From contig NC_030988.1 in the NCBI RefSeq assembly GCF_000149955.1, forward strand, positions 3,130,040 to 3,194,039: 64,000 nucleotides of DNA, in the 5' to 3' direction. Numbering within the stretch: position 1 is the stretch's first letter; every line of letters begins with the position of its first letter. The notes under the pieces are model-generated. The model made no database searches and was not told the DNA's origin. It saw nothing but the letters and a program-made list of their open reading frames with translations. Shown here one piece after another: positions 22,764 through 32,310 of this stretch. This DNA is from Fusarium oxysporum f. sp. lycopersici 4287. Taxonomy: Eukaryota > Ascomycota > Sordariomycetes > Hypocreales > Nectriaceae. A program made the translations under genes and the position numbers.

Positions 22764-23433
22764 TATAACGGTTAGGGTTCTAAATAGGTAAATTAATCCA
22801 TACTGATTTATATTTATAAAGGCATAAGGTATAGATATTAAGTAAGGTAAAGTATTATATTTCTTAATATTACAGCCTAAGACCAGACCTGCCTACCCTA
22901 GACCGCGGAGCGGGTTAGATCACGTGGCGATACGTTATCGCCGTAACTTTAGTTAGACCGCCAGTTAGATCCTGAACGTAGCTCCTTGAGCTACGTCTTA
23001 TTAATAGAGCCTGACCTGCCTGCAGTGCCTACCCGTAGCTATAGACCTGATCCTGCCTGAAGCGTTCCCTGTCTACCTGATTCCTGAATTACGACCGTAA
23101 CACTTAATAGTAAATAGAGCGGGTTAGGTATATTTAGGTAAAAAGGCTTTATTAATAGCTAGTAAGCTAAGTTCTATCTAGTACTAAATAAATAAATATA
23201 TATAATATAGTCGGCTTACAATTATAAGTCGACTTATTATAAGTTATAAGTCGCAATCGTAAGTTTAATATACTATACTATTAGGCGGCTTACGGTATAT
23301 ATCTTTAGTAGGGCATAAGTTACTCCACTATGCATATAAGCCTGGCGGCTTAGGCTGGCTTAATAAGCGTGGTAATTGGTGATAATATAAGGAAATTTGT
23401 GGGGACATATAAAAGATTAATTTAATCGTAACA
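22764..23433. repeat. LTR family B, copy 2, split by a nested solo LTR
   Basis: It starts TATAACGGTTAGGG and ends AATCGTAACA, about 430 bp once the nested family A LTR is removed. The words before and after the nested copy (TTCTTAATAGT, AATAGCTAGTAAGCTAAGTT) match copy 1. No matching 5-bp duplication was found. It abuts the Gag side of the old minus-strand Gypsy relic, so it may be that element's own 5' LTR. Confidence 0.65.
22868..23102 (+). repeat. RIP-mutated solo LTR of family A nested in LTR B
   Basis: 235 bp. The ends read TATTACAG and CCGTAACA instead of TGTCACAG and CCGTGACA, all transition changes. CTTAA flanks it on both sides (22863-22867 and 23103-23107). The hairpin stem ACGTAGCT/AGCTACGT is intact, with a change only in the loop. 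Confidence 0.88.
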
Positions 23434-23852
23434 CGTTAGAGTTGATAACTCCGGCACGGCTATAGGGACTGCTCCCTATATGTAATTCTGGCATTTTTAT
23501 CCTATTTTATAACTCAAGACTTAGTCTTTATTTACTGTAAGTTGCCTTTAAAGAATATTAAGGGCTATTCTTTCTGTAGAGTTTGGACCTATCCTAGAAG
23601 CGCATATTAAAGACGCGCTATTTATGTGGAATTCTATAATTAAACTTTAATTATATTATATATATAATATATATTATAAAGCTTTAAGCTATTACCTTAA
23701 ACTTTATAAGAACCGTCTAGGGTTAAGACTAGAGCACTAATGAGATGATAAAGCGCCCCTGCCATCGCTAAAAGTGGAGTCGCGGCAGTCTCTCCAAGTA
23801 GCCCCTTTCATATGAAAGAGGAAAATAGGGATAACGGCCCAATCTAGACGCG
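23434..23852. other. No gene seen; right edge of AT-rich island
   Basis: Mixed AT-rich sequence changing to balanced composition. No coherent reading frame. Confidence 0.6.
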
Positions 23853-24092
23853 TCAAAGTCCTTTTTCACTTGAATTTGGAGCTGGAATAATGATGTAGGC
23901 AGATATAGCATAGATAGTTAATACTAACCCTATCCTAACCCTAAGTCTGGGACTCAAAGCAAAACCGCATTTGATACATATGATAGCTTGTTCTGGCGAA
24001 TTATAATAAAGGCCGAGCGTCTCGAGCTTCTGCACCTTTGCTGGGGATAAAATAGGATAAGTACTTTGCTCCTGAATAGGTAAGGGGTCCAT
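23853..24092 (-). pseudogene. Truncated OrsD-like finger fragment
   Basis: From the ATG at 24092 the minus strand reads an OrsD-type N-terminus: LETLGLYYNSPEQAIICIKC then GFAL. The matching part of the frame at 307 is LEKLHLYFNLPEPAIICTLC. The CxxC half of the finger is present, but the HxxxH half is replaced by unrelated sequence encoded across a telomere-like block (23898-23945). Only about 75 codons remain. Three palindromes lie 170-310 bp upstream. The frame is also open to an ATG at 24122. Non-functional as a full family member. Confidence 0.55.
23898..23945 (-). repeat. Telomere-like block, inverse copy of 10717-10764
   Basis: On the minus strand it reads CTTAGGGTTAGGATAGGGTT followed by about 28 shared bases, with roughly three differences from the copy at 10717. 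Confidence 0.7.
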
Positions 24093-24259
24093 TATGACTA
24101 AGCTTAGAAAAGTACGTAACATAGGATGAAACGGAGAATATCGAGTAGATGTTGTACGAAGACGATAGGTATGTCATATTCAGCAAGCAATAGCAAAATT
24201 ATGCCGTTATTTGGGTCTGGAGTGATTAAGTTCAACAACTTGACAAGGGTCAGCCGACG

Positions 24260-24398
24260 GAAACGCGACGCGTTTCGTGTTTTAGGTTTTCTAATTTCAC
24301 GAGTGCGGTACAAGAAACGCAGTGCGTTTCCAACGGAGAAATATGGGGCGAGAATGTTGGACGATGATTGGTCAAAAACAGGAAACGCAATGCGTTTC
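24260..24398. repeat. Three GAAACGC-N3-GCGTTTC palindromes
   Basis: Copies lie at 24260-24276 (centre GAC), 24314-24330 (AGT) and 24382-24398 (AAT). The 7-bp arms are perfect in all three while the 3-bp centre varies. Spacing is 54 and 68 bp. They lie upstream of the minus-strand OrsD-like frame that starts at 24092. Confidence 0.88.
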
Positions 24399-24563
24399 TG
24401 CTAGTAATTCTTGAGTAGGGTAAATGATTCGCCAATTGCTCTCCACTTTCAACGACGCTGAATGCAATTAACTGAGTTTCAAACTGATCGCAACATCGCA
24501 ATACTTGGTTTCTGTGGATTAAAATTAAAATGCCATATGTCCTCGTAATTACAAATTGATGCA

Positions 24564-24717
24564 TTACCTTAAAAGTCATTTTTTCCAACTTTTGATGATG
24601 GCGACCTGTATCCGTTGGGGGCAATGGATTCAGGTCCCTGTCTTCATTAGCGTGGTTTTATTTTATATGTGTTTTCCATTGGATTCAGACCTGTATCCGC
24701 CTCGCAGCTAGGATAGG
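24564..24717. repeat. 154-bp direct repeat, left copy
   Basis: It begins TTACCTTAAAAGTC and ends GCTAGGATAGG. No difference was found by eye from the copy at 26172-26325. It covers the last 23 codons and the stop of the pogo transposase frame. Confidence 0.92.
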
Positions 24718-26074
24718 CATTCTCATGCATTATTGCCTTTGTTCCCTTTGCAAGCGACTTCAGAGCTCCTAGTATTGACTCTGGGGAGCTACTTTGATGC
24801 CTTCTGATTCGCCTATAGAGGTATTCAGACTGAGATTCGGCCTCGAGAACTGTCTTTGGCGTCTTTGAAGTCCAAGGCTGAGCCTGGCTGGCCTCCTCCA
24901 CGGGAGGTGTTGGAGTCCGTAGCTGAACATCAAGCTTTGAGATCACACTTTCAGGGTCAAAAGGAACAAGGCCAGCCCCTCTAAAAGCCCCTCTGATATT
25001 CTTTTCGGTCATAGTGGCTTGAAAGGCGGCGGCAAAGGCAGGAAAGAACTCGGTCTTCGAAATGTGATGTACAGACCTTCTGATCAGATCCTCAATTTCT
25101 CGACCATATGCCTTTTTAAGCGGCCCAAAGCACCCAATATCGAGAGGCTGGAGTAGATGAGACGAATGAGCCGGCATACAGAGCGTAATAATCTTATTTG
25201 CCTCGCAATATCTCTCAAATTCGACAGAGTGGTGGCTTTCGTGGCCATCAAGGATCAGAAGACGATAGGAACCAACTGATCGATCAGCTGTGCGTCGGTC
25301 AAAGTGCTTTAGCCACTCAAGACCCAGTTCGTTATTTGTCCAGCCATTTTGGCTCATTGCAATAACCCAATCGCACGGGAGGGTAGGTTCTTCATGCCAG
25401 TTAGCGAGGTGATTTTGGCCCGCGCCAATGATAAACGGCTCAATCGCCTGGCCTTCCGCATTAATCGCCTGAATGACTGTAATCCATTCACGGTTTCCAG
25501 GCTGCACTGATCTCGGTCTTCCAAGCCTTTCTGAACCTGTGACGACCATTCCGCTTGAAATCATGCCCATCATAAAGCCAGTCTCATCAAAATTCCAAAT
25601 ATCATGTGATTGGATACCGTATTTCGCGATTGTGTTCTCTACAAGCCTAAACCAATTTCGAATAATAGTCGGATCTTCACATTTGGCTCTCTGGTAATCA
25701 TATCTCCGAAAGAAACGCATCTTGAGCTCTGGTTGTCGCTTGATAAAATTGTTAGCCCAGTGCATGCCGACAGGTGACGCGTTGCGGTCAGCGAGGAGAC
25801 AATTAGCCATTGCTTCAACAAAAGACAGTTTTGGGGGAAACCCTTGGGAATCTAGCTTTAGAATAAAGCGAACTAAAGTCTTTTCTTCTAGATTAGATAG
25901 CTTTCGTGATCCTGGTGTCCAGTCGCGTCGGGATTGAGCGCCATTCTGGCGGCGACGTAATGTACTGCGATTGACGTTATATATACTTGCAGCGCGTCGG
26001 ATGCTTAATTTTGGGTTATTTTGAAGGGCCTGAAGTGCAAGAAGGATTCTACCTTCTTTATTGGGTTGTGACAT
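24647..26074 (-). CDS. Fot1/pogo-type DDE transposase, intact
   Basis: This 475-residue enzyme of the Tc1/mariner superfamily would cut and move its element at TA sites. The N-terminal helix-turn-helix (LSIRRAASIYNVNRSTLRRR, residues 24-43) and a second DNA-binding domain of the CENP-B type follow in order. The catalytic core shows FDETGFMMG near residue 164, LLILDGHESHHS near 273 and LQPLDIGCFGPLK near 311, giving three aspartates. The ATG at 26074 yields the usual N-terminus for the family. There are no internal stops. The last 23 codons lie in a 154-bp segment that also occurs beyond the other end of the gene, so the natural C-terminus may have been replaced. A short relic of a relative is at 52229. 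Confidence 0.9.
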   Translation of the reverse strand: MSQPNKEGRILLALQALQNNPKLSIRRAASIYNVNRSTLRRRQNGAQSRRDWTPGSRKLSNLEEKTLVRFILKLDSQGFPPKLSFVEAMANCLLADRNASPVGMHWANNFIKRQPELKMRFFRRYDYQRAKCEDPTIIRNWFRLVENTIAKYGIQSHDIWNFDETGFMMGMISSGMVVTGSERLGRPRSVQPGNREWITVIQAINAEGQAIEPFIIGAGQNHLANWHEEPTLPCDWVIAMSQNGWTNNELGLEWLKHFDRRTADRSVGSYRLLILDGHESHHSVEFERYCEANKIITLCMPAHSSHLLQPLDIGCFGPLKKAYGREIEDLIRRSVHHISKTEFFPAFAAAFQATMTEKNIRGAFRGAGLVPFDPESVISKLDVQLRTPTPPVEEASQAQPWTSKTPKTVLEAESQSEYLYRRIRRHQSSSPESILGALKSLAKGTKAIMHENAYPSCEADTGLNPMENTYKIKPR

Positions 26075-26131
26075 ACTGGGTGGTTGAGAATTATTTGATT
26101 AGGTAGTGATGATGTAGGATGAGGGATTTTT

Positions 26132-26160
26132 GGCTCACATACTTGTCTGGCTCACATACT
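26132..26160 (-). repeat. Terminal direct repeats at the 5' end of the pogo element
   Basis: GGCTCACATACT occurs at 26132-26143 and 26149-26160, about 60-90 bp outside the transposase start and next to a TA dinucleotide. It is the likely right terminus of the element. No inverted partner was found at the left side. Confidence 0.5.
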
Positions 26161-26171
26161 AGTGATACACG

Positions 26172-26325
26172 TTACCTTAAAAGTCATTTTTTCCAACTTT
26201 TGATGATGGCGACCTGTATCCGTTGGGGGCAATGGATTCAGGTCCCTGTCTTCATTAGCGTGGTTTTATTTTATATGTGTTTTCCATTGGATTCAGACCT
26301 GTATCCGCCTCGCAGCTAGGATAGG
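26172..26325. repeat. 154-bp direct repeat, right copy
   Basis: Identical by eye to 24564-24717, in the same orientation, and begins 11 bp beyond the presumed right end of the pogo element. Confidence 0.92.
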
Positions 26326-26382
26326 ATAGGCTTCGCCCTAACACCGGACATCAAGGTGCGGCACACTATTCATCGTGTGTTC

Positions 26383-27190
26383 CTAAGTAGTATCCTCGTC
26401 TATCTTCTCCATGCTGTGATTCCATTTGGACACTATACTAGGCCAGTGAGGCGGCAGTCTCGACGATCCCAGCACGACCAGAGGTGCCGCCTCTTGTTGG
26501 TACTTCGTTGCACTAGCCTGACCATCAGACCGCTCAACCAGAATTCTCACGGTCTCATTGCCAAACATCGCTCCTTCGAGCCGGTCATGTATTCTATCCT
26601 CGGACAAGCCCTTTCCCATAGCGAGGGTACAGACGAAGACCAGCGCGCGGCACATGCCTATGCGGGCGATGCGTGATGCAACAATCAGCAGGCAGTCTGA
26701 CCCGAGTCTCGAACGCATCCAGTGATTGAGTTCATGGATGTTTGGACGGGACGATAGTCCTGTCAACATTATTTTCTGCGTCCTCTCGACCTTAGCTTTG
26801 GGCAGGTCCAACCTGATCCAGTCGATCAGATCGTCCCAGCGTCGCAGTGATCCTTTGACGTGGCTAGAGTATATCCTGGCAAACCTGGGCTGGATCAACG
26901 TGCAATCTATAACCTCGAGCTTGATGCTCCTCAGCTTGTTGACGTCTGAGTATTCCAGCTTTGGGTGAAGTTGCTTCACTTCTTGTAGAATCTCTATCAT
27001 GACCTAATTAGACATCATAGAAGAGAAGCGACAGGTCCAAAGTGAATACAAACCAAGTGCAATGTTAAAGTCCCCCTCGTACTCGAAACAAACCCATCCT
27101 GAGCTGGCGTCGTTGTGAAACTGCCAATCCGTAACACCGCAGTCTTGTAACCAGTAACTTATGAGCTCTCGTGCACCGCCAAAGGGAATC
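26383..27190 (-). CDS. Hypothetical protein, two exons
   Basis: The larger exon runs from 26993 down to 26383 and encodes about 200 residues. Upstream, a second open stretch down to 27054 reads FGGARELISYWLQDCGVTDW and GWVCFEYEGDFNIAL. A 60-bp intron with donor GTTTGT and acceptor TAG (26994-27053) joins them in frame as NIALEILQEVKQL. The true start is not resolved: the frame is closed near 27190 and an additional upstream exon is likely. The protein ends with a basic and polar tail. I recognise no domain. Neighbours are the pogo element on one side and two further small hypothetical genes in the same orientation on the other. Confidence 0.45.
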
Positions 27191-27728
27191 TGGTAGGTTG
27201 TAAGTGATGGGAGTCATTATGACTGAGGCTAGTTATAGAAATCGCTCAGAAATCTATTACATTATATATGGGAATGTAGTAGCGTTCACTACTACGACCA
27301 GCCGGGACATCAATAAGATGCGTCGGCAGGTCCAGAGAAATCCGTGGCATGCCCTCGTGTTATCTCTTCAGAGTTCAGAGTCCTCGGGTAGTGCTTTGGA
27401 GAATGAAAAGTGGAAAGAGATAATGTTACTGCCAAAGACATAAGGAAGGGAGGGTTTATTTCTTATGAAAGGGAACAGCATGTTTTGCGACAAACCAGGA
27501 TCAATTCTCCCATAGAAAGGAAAGGCCAATCCTAGATTTCTAAATTGAGCAGTTCTGGCTACCAGCCCTCTCTCCCGGCATGGAAAACTGAAGCACGTAT
27601 GCTCCCTAAGCGATAATCGATCGAACCAGTCCCTAAAAAGACGAACTTCACCAAGCTAACATATAGACATAACCATCTAGTTGTGTGCGAAAAGAAGACT
27701 CTCCATAACTAGGCCAAGTACATACAGT
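27191..27728. other. No supported gene
   Basis: This may contain the upstream exon or promoter of the gene at 26383-27190. The only frame of note (27204-27443, plus strand) has no recognisable features. Confidence 0.4.
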
Positions 27729-28175
27729 TCAAGTCCGCCTAGGCCACGTCGTCACGGACACCGCGTCGGCATGCGCCGCTTCTTCATTTTCCTCATCGTC
27801 ACTTGAGGGGATCCACAGGCAGCGGAGGTCCTCATCCTCCCCATCTTCTCGACATGGATGATTATGGGTAAACTCGATGGATGTGGATATGTGATTATCC
27901 TCTTTGCGATCATTCGTAGTTCTCGGCTCGACCCTGCTCTCAACGGTATGCGATAGCGAGTCGAGGGTATGGCTTGTCACGGAGTCATCGATCCTGTGAA
28001 TGGATTCACTACTGGGTACTTGAACGTAAAGATTTGGCGATTTATCTGGTGCCTTCACTAGCTTCTTGATCCTCTCCCATGCTTTGACTTCTTTCATAGG
28101 GCCATACGTCTCATCCACAATGCGGCGTCGCAGCGTTCTTTTCTTGTCAATTCTAGTGTGTTCACTACGGATCAT
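27729..28175 (-). CDS. Hypothetical protein with acidic C-terminus
   Basis: This 148-residue frame starts basic (KKRTLRRRIVDE) and ends in an acidic stretch, EDLRCLWIPSSDDEENEE, followed by a short polar end. The same arrangement, LW-x-PSDDD plus acidic residues, closes the gene at 28728-29293, so the two may be diverged tandem relatives. No domain is recognised and intron structure is unknown; the open stretch at 28361-28555 could be an upstream exon. The basic-then-acidic composition would fit a nuclear protein, but this is a guess. Confidence 0.4.
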   Translation of the reverse strand: MIRSEHTRIDKKRTLRRRIVDETYGPMKEVKAWERIKKLVKAPDKSPNLYVQVPSSESIHRIDDSVTSHTLDSLSHTVESRVEPRTTNDRKEDNHISTSIEFTHNHPCREDGEDEDLRCLWIPSSDDEENEEAAHADAVSVTTWPRRT

Positions 28176-28360
28176 CGATTCCTAGAGAGTGATTGATACG
28201 AACATCGCCAAACATGGCAATAGTGCATATTTAAGCATTCCAAGGGGATCCAAGAGGCCTTTTTCCAATTTCAGAACCTAGCTGGTCGTACAGTAAGTCC
28301 TTCCCTTTTTGATACGCGACACTTTGAAGATTCGTTCTTTCGATTGAGCCGGGTCTCATC

Positions 28361-28555
28361 CTATTTTAGCCTCTGGATAGTTTCTGTTCTTCGCAAATCT
28401 CTCTTCCTTTGCTTCTGCGGCAGATATAGCAGAACCTGGTCCAGCATCTTGCGCTTTCCGTCTGATCTGAGCAATCTATCCAGTGTAGAGCCTTCGAGAC
28501 GATAATGCTTTTGCGGGCTGGGATCACAATACAAGTCGGCAGTGGGCTTATACAC
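28361..28555 (-). CDS. Possible upstream exon or small hypothetical frame
   Basis: This open stretch of 64 codons is rich in lysine and arginine (QKQRKRDLRRTETIQRLK at its end). It could be an exon of the gene at 27729-28175 or chance. No splice pair joining them was established. Confidence 0.2.
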   Translation of the reverse strand: MYKPTADLYCDPSPQKHYRLEGSTLDRLLRSDGKRKMLDQVLLYLPQKQRKRDLRRTETIQRLK

Positions 28556-28727
28556 AGAGCTGCGGAATATGCATCCCCCAAGTCAAGGGTGACTTTAATC
28601 TGTCACGTACGAATACTGACGGTCCAGATTCACTATGATGGTTTGAAATGCAAATTTTTCGTGAGAGGCAGGAACTTCAGGAGGCCTACGATAAGAGTAA
28701 GTTGGTAATATCCATATATTGTAGCGC

Positions 28728-29293
28728 TTAGTTGTTGTTTGTAATGGTGCTCCTCTCGGCGCAAGTCATCTCTACATCTGCGTCCTCCTTCATCTCAAAA
28801 TCATCATCCGACGGCGGCCATAACACGATCGTCGGAATACACATTTCGTTATCCCTTGATGCCTCCTCATTGTCTATATCCATCGGCTCGAACTGAGCGC
28901 CAGTGTCCATCGCTTGTCCGGCCACTTGTGTATCATGACTTAGATTAGCTTCCAATTTCTCGGTCTTCTCTTGCTGACGAAGCGTCCAAAGATTTTCTCT
29001 CCGCAGAAATAGCGGCTGTAGGGCAGGTGGTGACCTTACGTTCTGTTTTCGCATCAAGCCAATTATATGCATGCCAGGTGGAGAGCAGACAGGATGCGGA
29101 GGTGACAAGTTTCACATCGGCACGGCGAGCAGGGCTTAAATAGCAAACGAGTGACTTTGTTTTGGCCACATGGAACGAGACGGAGCTGACGGCCTTTCTT
29201 GCTTTCTAGCGCTATGAGCTTGATACTGTTCATCCTGTGCATGTAGTCATGCTCGTCTGGTTCTGGCTTCTTCCTCCCACTGAAGCAATCCAT
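28728..29293 (-). CDS. Hypothetical protein, probably two exons
   Basis: An ATG at 29293 opens a frame (MDCFSGRKKPEPDEHDYMHR) of about 46 credible codons. A second frame from about 29050 to 28728 (SPPALQPLFLRRENLWTLR) ends in PTIVLWPPSDDDFEMKEDAD. They would be joined by an intron of roughly 60-150 bp whose borders I could not fix. The C-terminal LWPPSDDD plus acidic tail resembles the end of the neighbouring gene at 27729-28175. Function unknown. Confidence 0.4.
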
Positions 29294-29775
29294 GGTCTAT
29301 ATCCTGTCAGCGCTCAGTATGAATGCTTGGCATAAAGACATAAGGGTGTTTCCGACATTATGAATTAGATTTTGCTAATTGTCTCATATGTATTGGGACA
29401 TTTACGACGACCGTCTGTGCACGTGCACTTCTCACCAAACCAGATGCAGAATCATGCTGTTCCTTAAACGGTAAGAAGCATCCCAGGTAGCGGGAGCGAT
29501 TATGGAACAACCTCAGGCGCATTAGTTTTACAGTACCTAGGCCAATAAATAAATCTATTTGATCTATCGTTCCTTTCTTTCTTCTTCTACACATCTTGTC
29601 ATCTTTTTCTCTCAAGACATCCATCAAGACATCCATCGAAACTTATCGTGCTGTTCCTTTTCTGCCCTCTTCATTTTCGTTCTTGAATGAATAAAAGAGA
29701 GGAGAAAGAAAGTACAACTACGAGCACATCAGAAAAGACCGATCAAGAAGACCCATGTACGCTTGATGTTCATAC
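29294..29775. other. Intergenic, no gene seen
   Basis: The only frame (29358-29636, minus) is low-scoring, with a lysine-rich and arginine-rich core and no domain. The segment probably holds the 3' end of the MADS-like gene transcript and the promoter of the neighbour. Confidence 0.4.
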
Positions 29776-31490
29776 TCAACAGGCCGGCATCGCGGGCGGC
29801 ATACCGATCATGCCATGACTTCCCATTGGCCAACTTGTATTATTGTTCATATCTGGTCCAGCATCCTCGTAACAATTCATTTGAGACAATGCTCTAGTGA
29901 TGATCGATAACAGCGGGTTTCCAGCAAAGTGACCCGACTGCGGTCCGTCCTCTGCCGTCGTCGTGGTATGTTTCGAACTGTCTGGCCAACCTGTCGCAGC
30001 GGTCGACCGCGGGCTAGGACGAGTCTCGTCTGATGGAGTCCGCGCTTGCATCTCAATGTCACTCTTCGACTGGGCGGACGGCATGTGGCTGTCGCTGGCT
30101 GCCGCAGCCGTGGACTGTGTAACTTTTGCGGCACCATTGCCAGCATCAGCAATAGCATCGGTGTCGCGGTTCGCCAGTCCACCGTCGCCCAGACCTCCCT
30201 CGGCTTCGATGGGAGCCTGACGGACGACATGTGGGTCGGCTGAGGGAAGATGCATCATATCGATGGGCAGGTGACCGTTGTCAAGTTGATCCATCATCTC
30301 CATGCCCAAGTCCACGTTCATGTCCATACCCATGTTGTCGAGATCAAATTGCAGCATGTTACCCCAGTGATGTGCGCCAGGGAAATCTGTCACTTGGCCA
30401 AAGTCCAGCATAGCCGACTGCATCCAATCATCCTCTGCCATCATCGTTGTCAGATCGACAGATCCTGGCTCATCTCCGTGACTAGGCTGCATTGCATCAT
30501 CCGACGGGCCATTCATAGCCATGGAAGCAAATGGTGCGGTCGGCTCACACCACGGCTCGCCTTCCGCATCCTCATCTTCAATCGAAGTGTACGGCATCAC
30601 GGCGTCCTGATCATCTGGTGCATGATCGTGAAGATGGCTCGAGGCTGCATTGTTTGGTTCCGCCGGCTCGCTCCGGTCGCGAACCCGTGAACGACGGCAA
30701 TCGCCTCTATAAACGTGATGATGATCATCACCTTCGCCGTTGGCGTTATCGGTGTCATTGTCGCTGATATGGTTGTCGGTACTACCAAGGTCACGAACAG
30801 CATGATCCGGGCAAGCGTCGAGGCGAGCTTCCCTTCGGATTCTTGTCTCGGTCTCTCCGGGGCCGGCATTGTCACGACCCCGGCGTCGGGTCATCCTCGG
30901 CGCTGGACTGGCTGGAACGTCCCAGGTACTCTCACCATCGTCTTCGGCTTCGGATTCGCCGTCGCCGGCGACGATGATTTGCGGCTGCGTCGGTGAGGCG
31001 CCAGACCCTGATGAGCCATCGCCCTGACGACCTCTGCTGCGAAGACTGAGCACACGGGGTGATGGCTTCGGCGCTGGTTTGGTGACCCGGCACGGCTTCG
31101 TATTGGCCGGCTGCTTCCGTTGTCTCGCTGGCTTCAGAACAAGCTCGCCATTAGACACAACCTGCCTTCGCCAAATATCGTGAATCTGTAACCACCGTCC
31201 CGGTCAGCGACTTGCTCAATCGGCTTCTTCAGCCTTCCGCACTTCTACACTTCTAAACCTACCACGTCGTTCGTGTCTTCCGGCAGCGATTCCCCCTCTG
31301 GGACGTACACTGAGCCGTCCCAGAATCCATGGATCTTGTTGTAGAACGCAAGCACGGCGATCGTACCGCAGTCCTTGCCGAACTGATAGTTCTTCTTGAT
31401 CGCCGTCATGCCTCTCTTGCGCATGGTCTGGCTCACCCATGCTCGATCTTCTGGGTGGGGGGACCTGGAACGAGTCTTCCGAGGCGCCAT
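29776..31490 (-). CDS. MADS/SRF-like nuclear protein, two exons
   Basis: Exon 1 (31490-31263) starts MAPRKTRSRS and contains TMRKRGMTAIKKNYQFGKDC then GTIAVLAFYNKIHGFWDGSV. This resembles the basic helix and first strand of fungal MADS/SRF-type proteins (arginine/lysine helix, a K-x-Y-x-F-G-x-D-C element, then a hydrophobic strand). A 77-bp intron (31186-31262, GTAGGT...CAG) joins it to exon 2 as NDV-IHDIWRRQVVSNGEL. Exon 2 encodes about 465 residues. It has a basic proline-rich start, then long acidic, aspartate-rich and methionine-rich stretches such as LDNMGMDMNVDLGMEMMDQ that look like activation regions, and ends at 29776. Antisense frames are shadows. The protein is probably a transcription regulator; the family call is moderate because the MADS signature is incomplete. 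Confidence 0.6.
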
Positions 31491-32310
31491 GTCTACCTCT
31501 TCAGCCGGAATGGAAGCAGAGACGAAACAGTATCGTCTGGGTCTCGATGCTGTTCCAAGATATGGAAGCTGTGCATGTATCGAATGTAGGCCATCTTTTG
31601 AACGAACGGCGGAATTAAGTGGATGAATCGTCCTGTCCCAAACCGGACTCGCGACTCTCTTGCAGCAAAGAACGACCCATTTCTCCCGCTATGCCTTCTT
31701 GCCAGGCCAATGTCTTGATTCGATTTCATTTTCGGCCTTCTTTCGTTGTCGAGCCATTGCCGAATTTTCCAGACTTGCCTTGCCAAGGACTGTTGGTCGG
31801 TCGTCGTGCAGCGGAACGGGTCATGTCGGTGTTACTCTATGGTCGTTGCAAAAAGTCCTCAGGTAATCCAGGGTTAATTTCCACCTCTCCATCACGGTGC
31901 CAGACTGTCGGGACGAATTCGACGTCGACATAGGTCAAAACGGCTGGAGCGAGGGGATGGACGAGGAATATGAGGCGCAAATCCATGGTAGAGGTGGATC
32001 AAGTGTCTGCTAGAGCCAACATCTTTTTCAAACCCTGAGTGTGGGTTCCATTTTACATGTCCTCTGTCAATTTTGTTCTTCAACTTCCTATTTCCACCTT
32101 CCCCTTCTTCCGTATACAATATCACTTGCCCTCACCTTAGATGCAGTCGCTCAGAGCTGATGTTACATCGGTAGTTAGGATCGACATATTCTGCATTGAA
32201 TCCACATCACGTGGGGGACTGCAACGGTTAAAACGGACTTTTAATCGCTGATCTAGTGGCCCAGGGCTTGAGCTTTTGACAGGCCATTCCTGCCGTTGTA
32301 AAATACCAGC
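31491..32310. other. Promoter-side intergenic region
   Basis: Upstream of the MADS-like gene and downstream of the LINE insertion. Frames here are short and overlap on both strands. A CACGTG word occurs near 32210. No gene is supported. Confidence 0.4.

Noticed and set aside
29877..31000. Several open frames on both strands of 60-146 codons
   Set aside because: They are shadows of the GC-rich, low-complexity coding sequence of the MADS-like gene.
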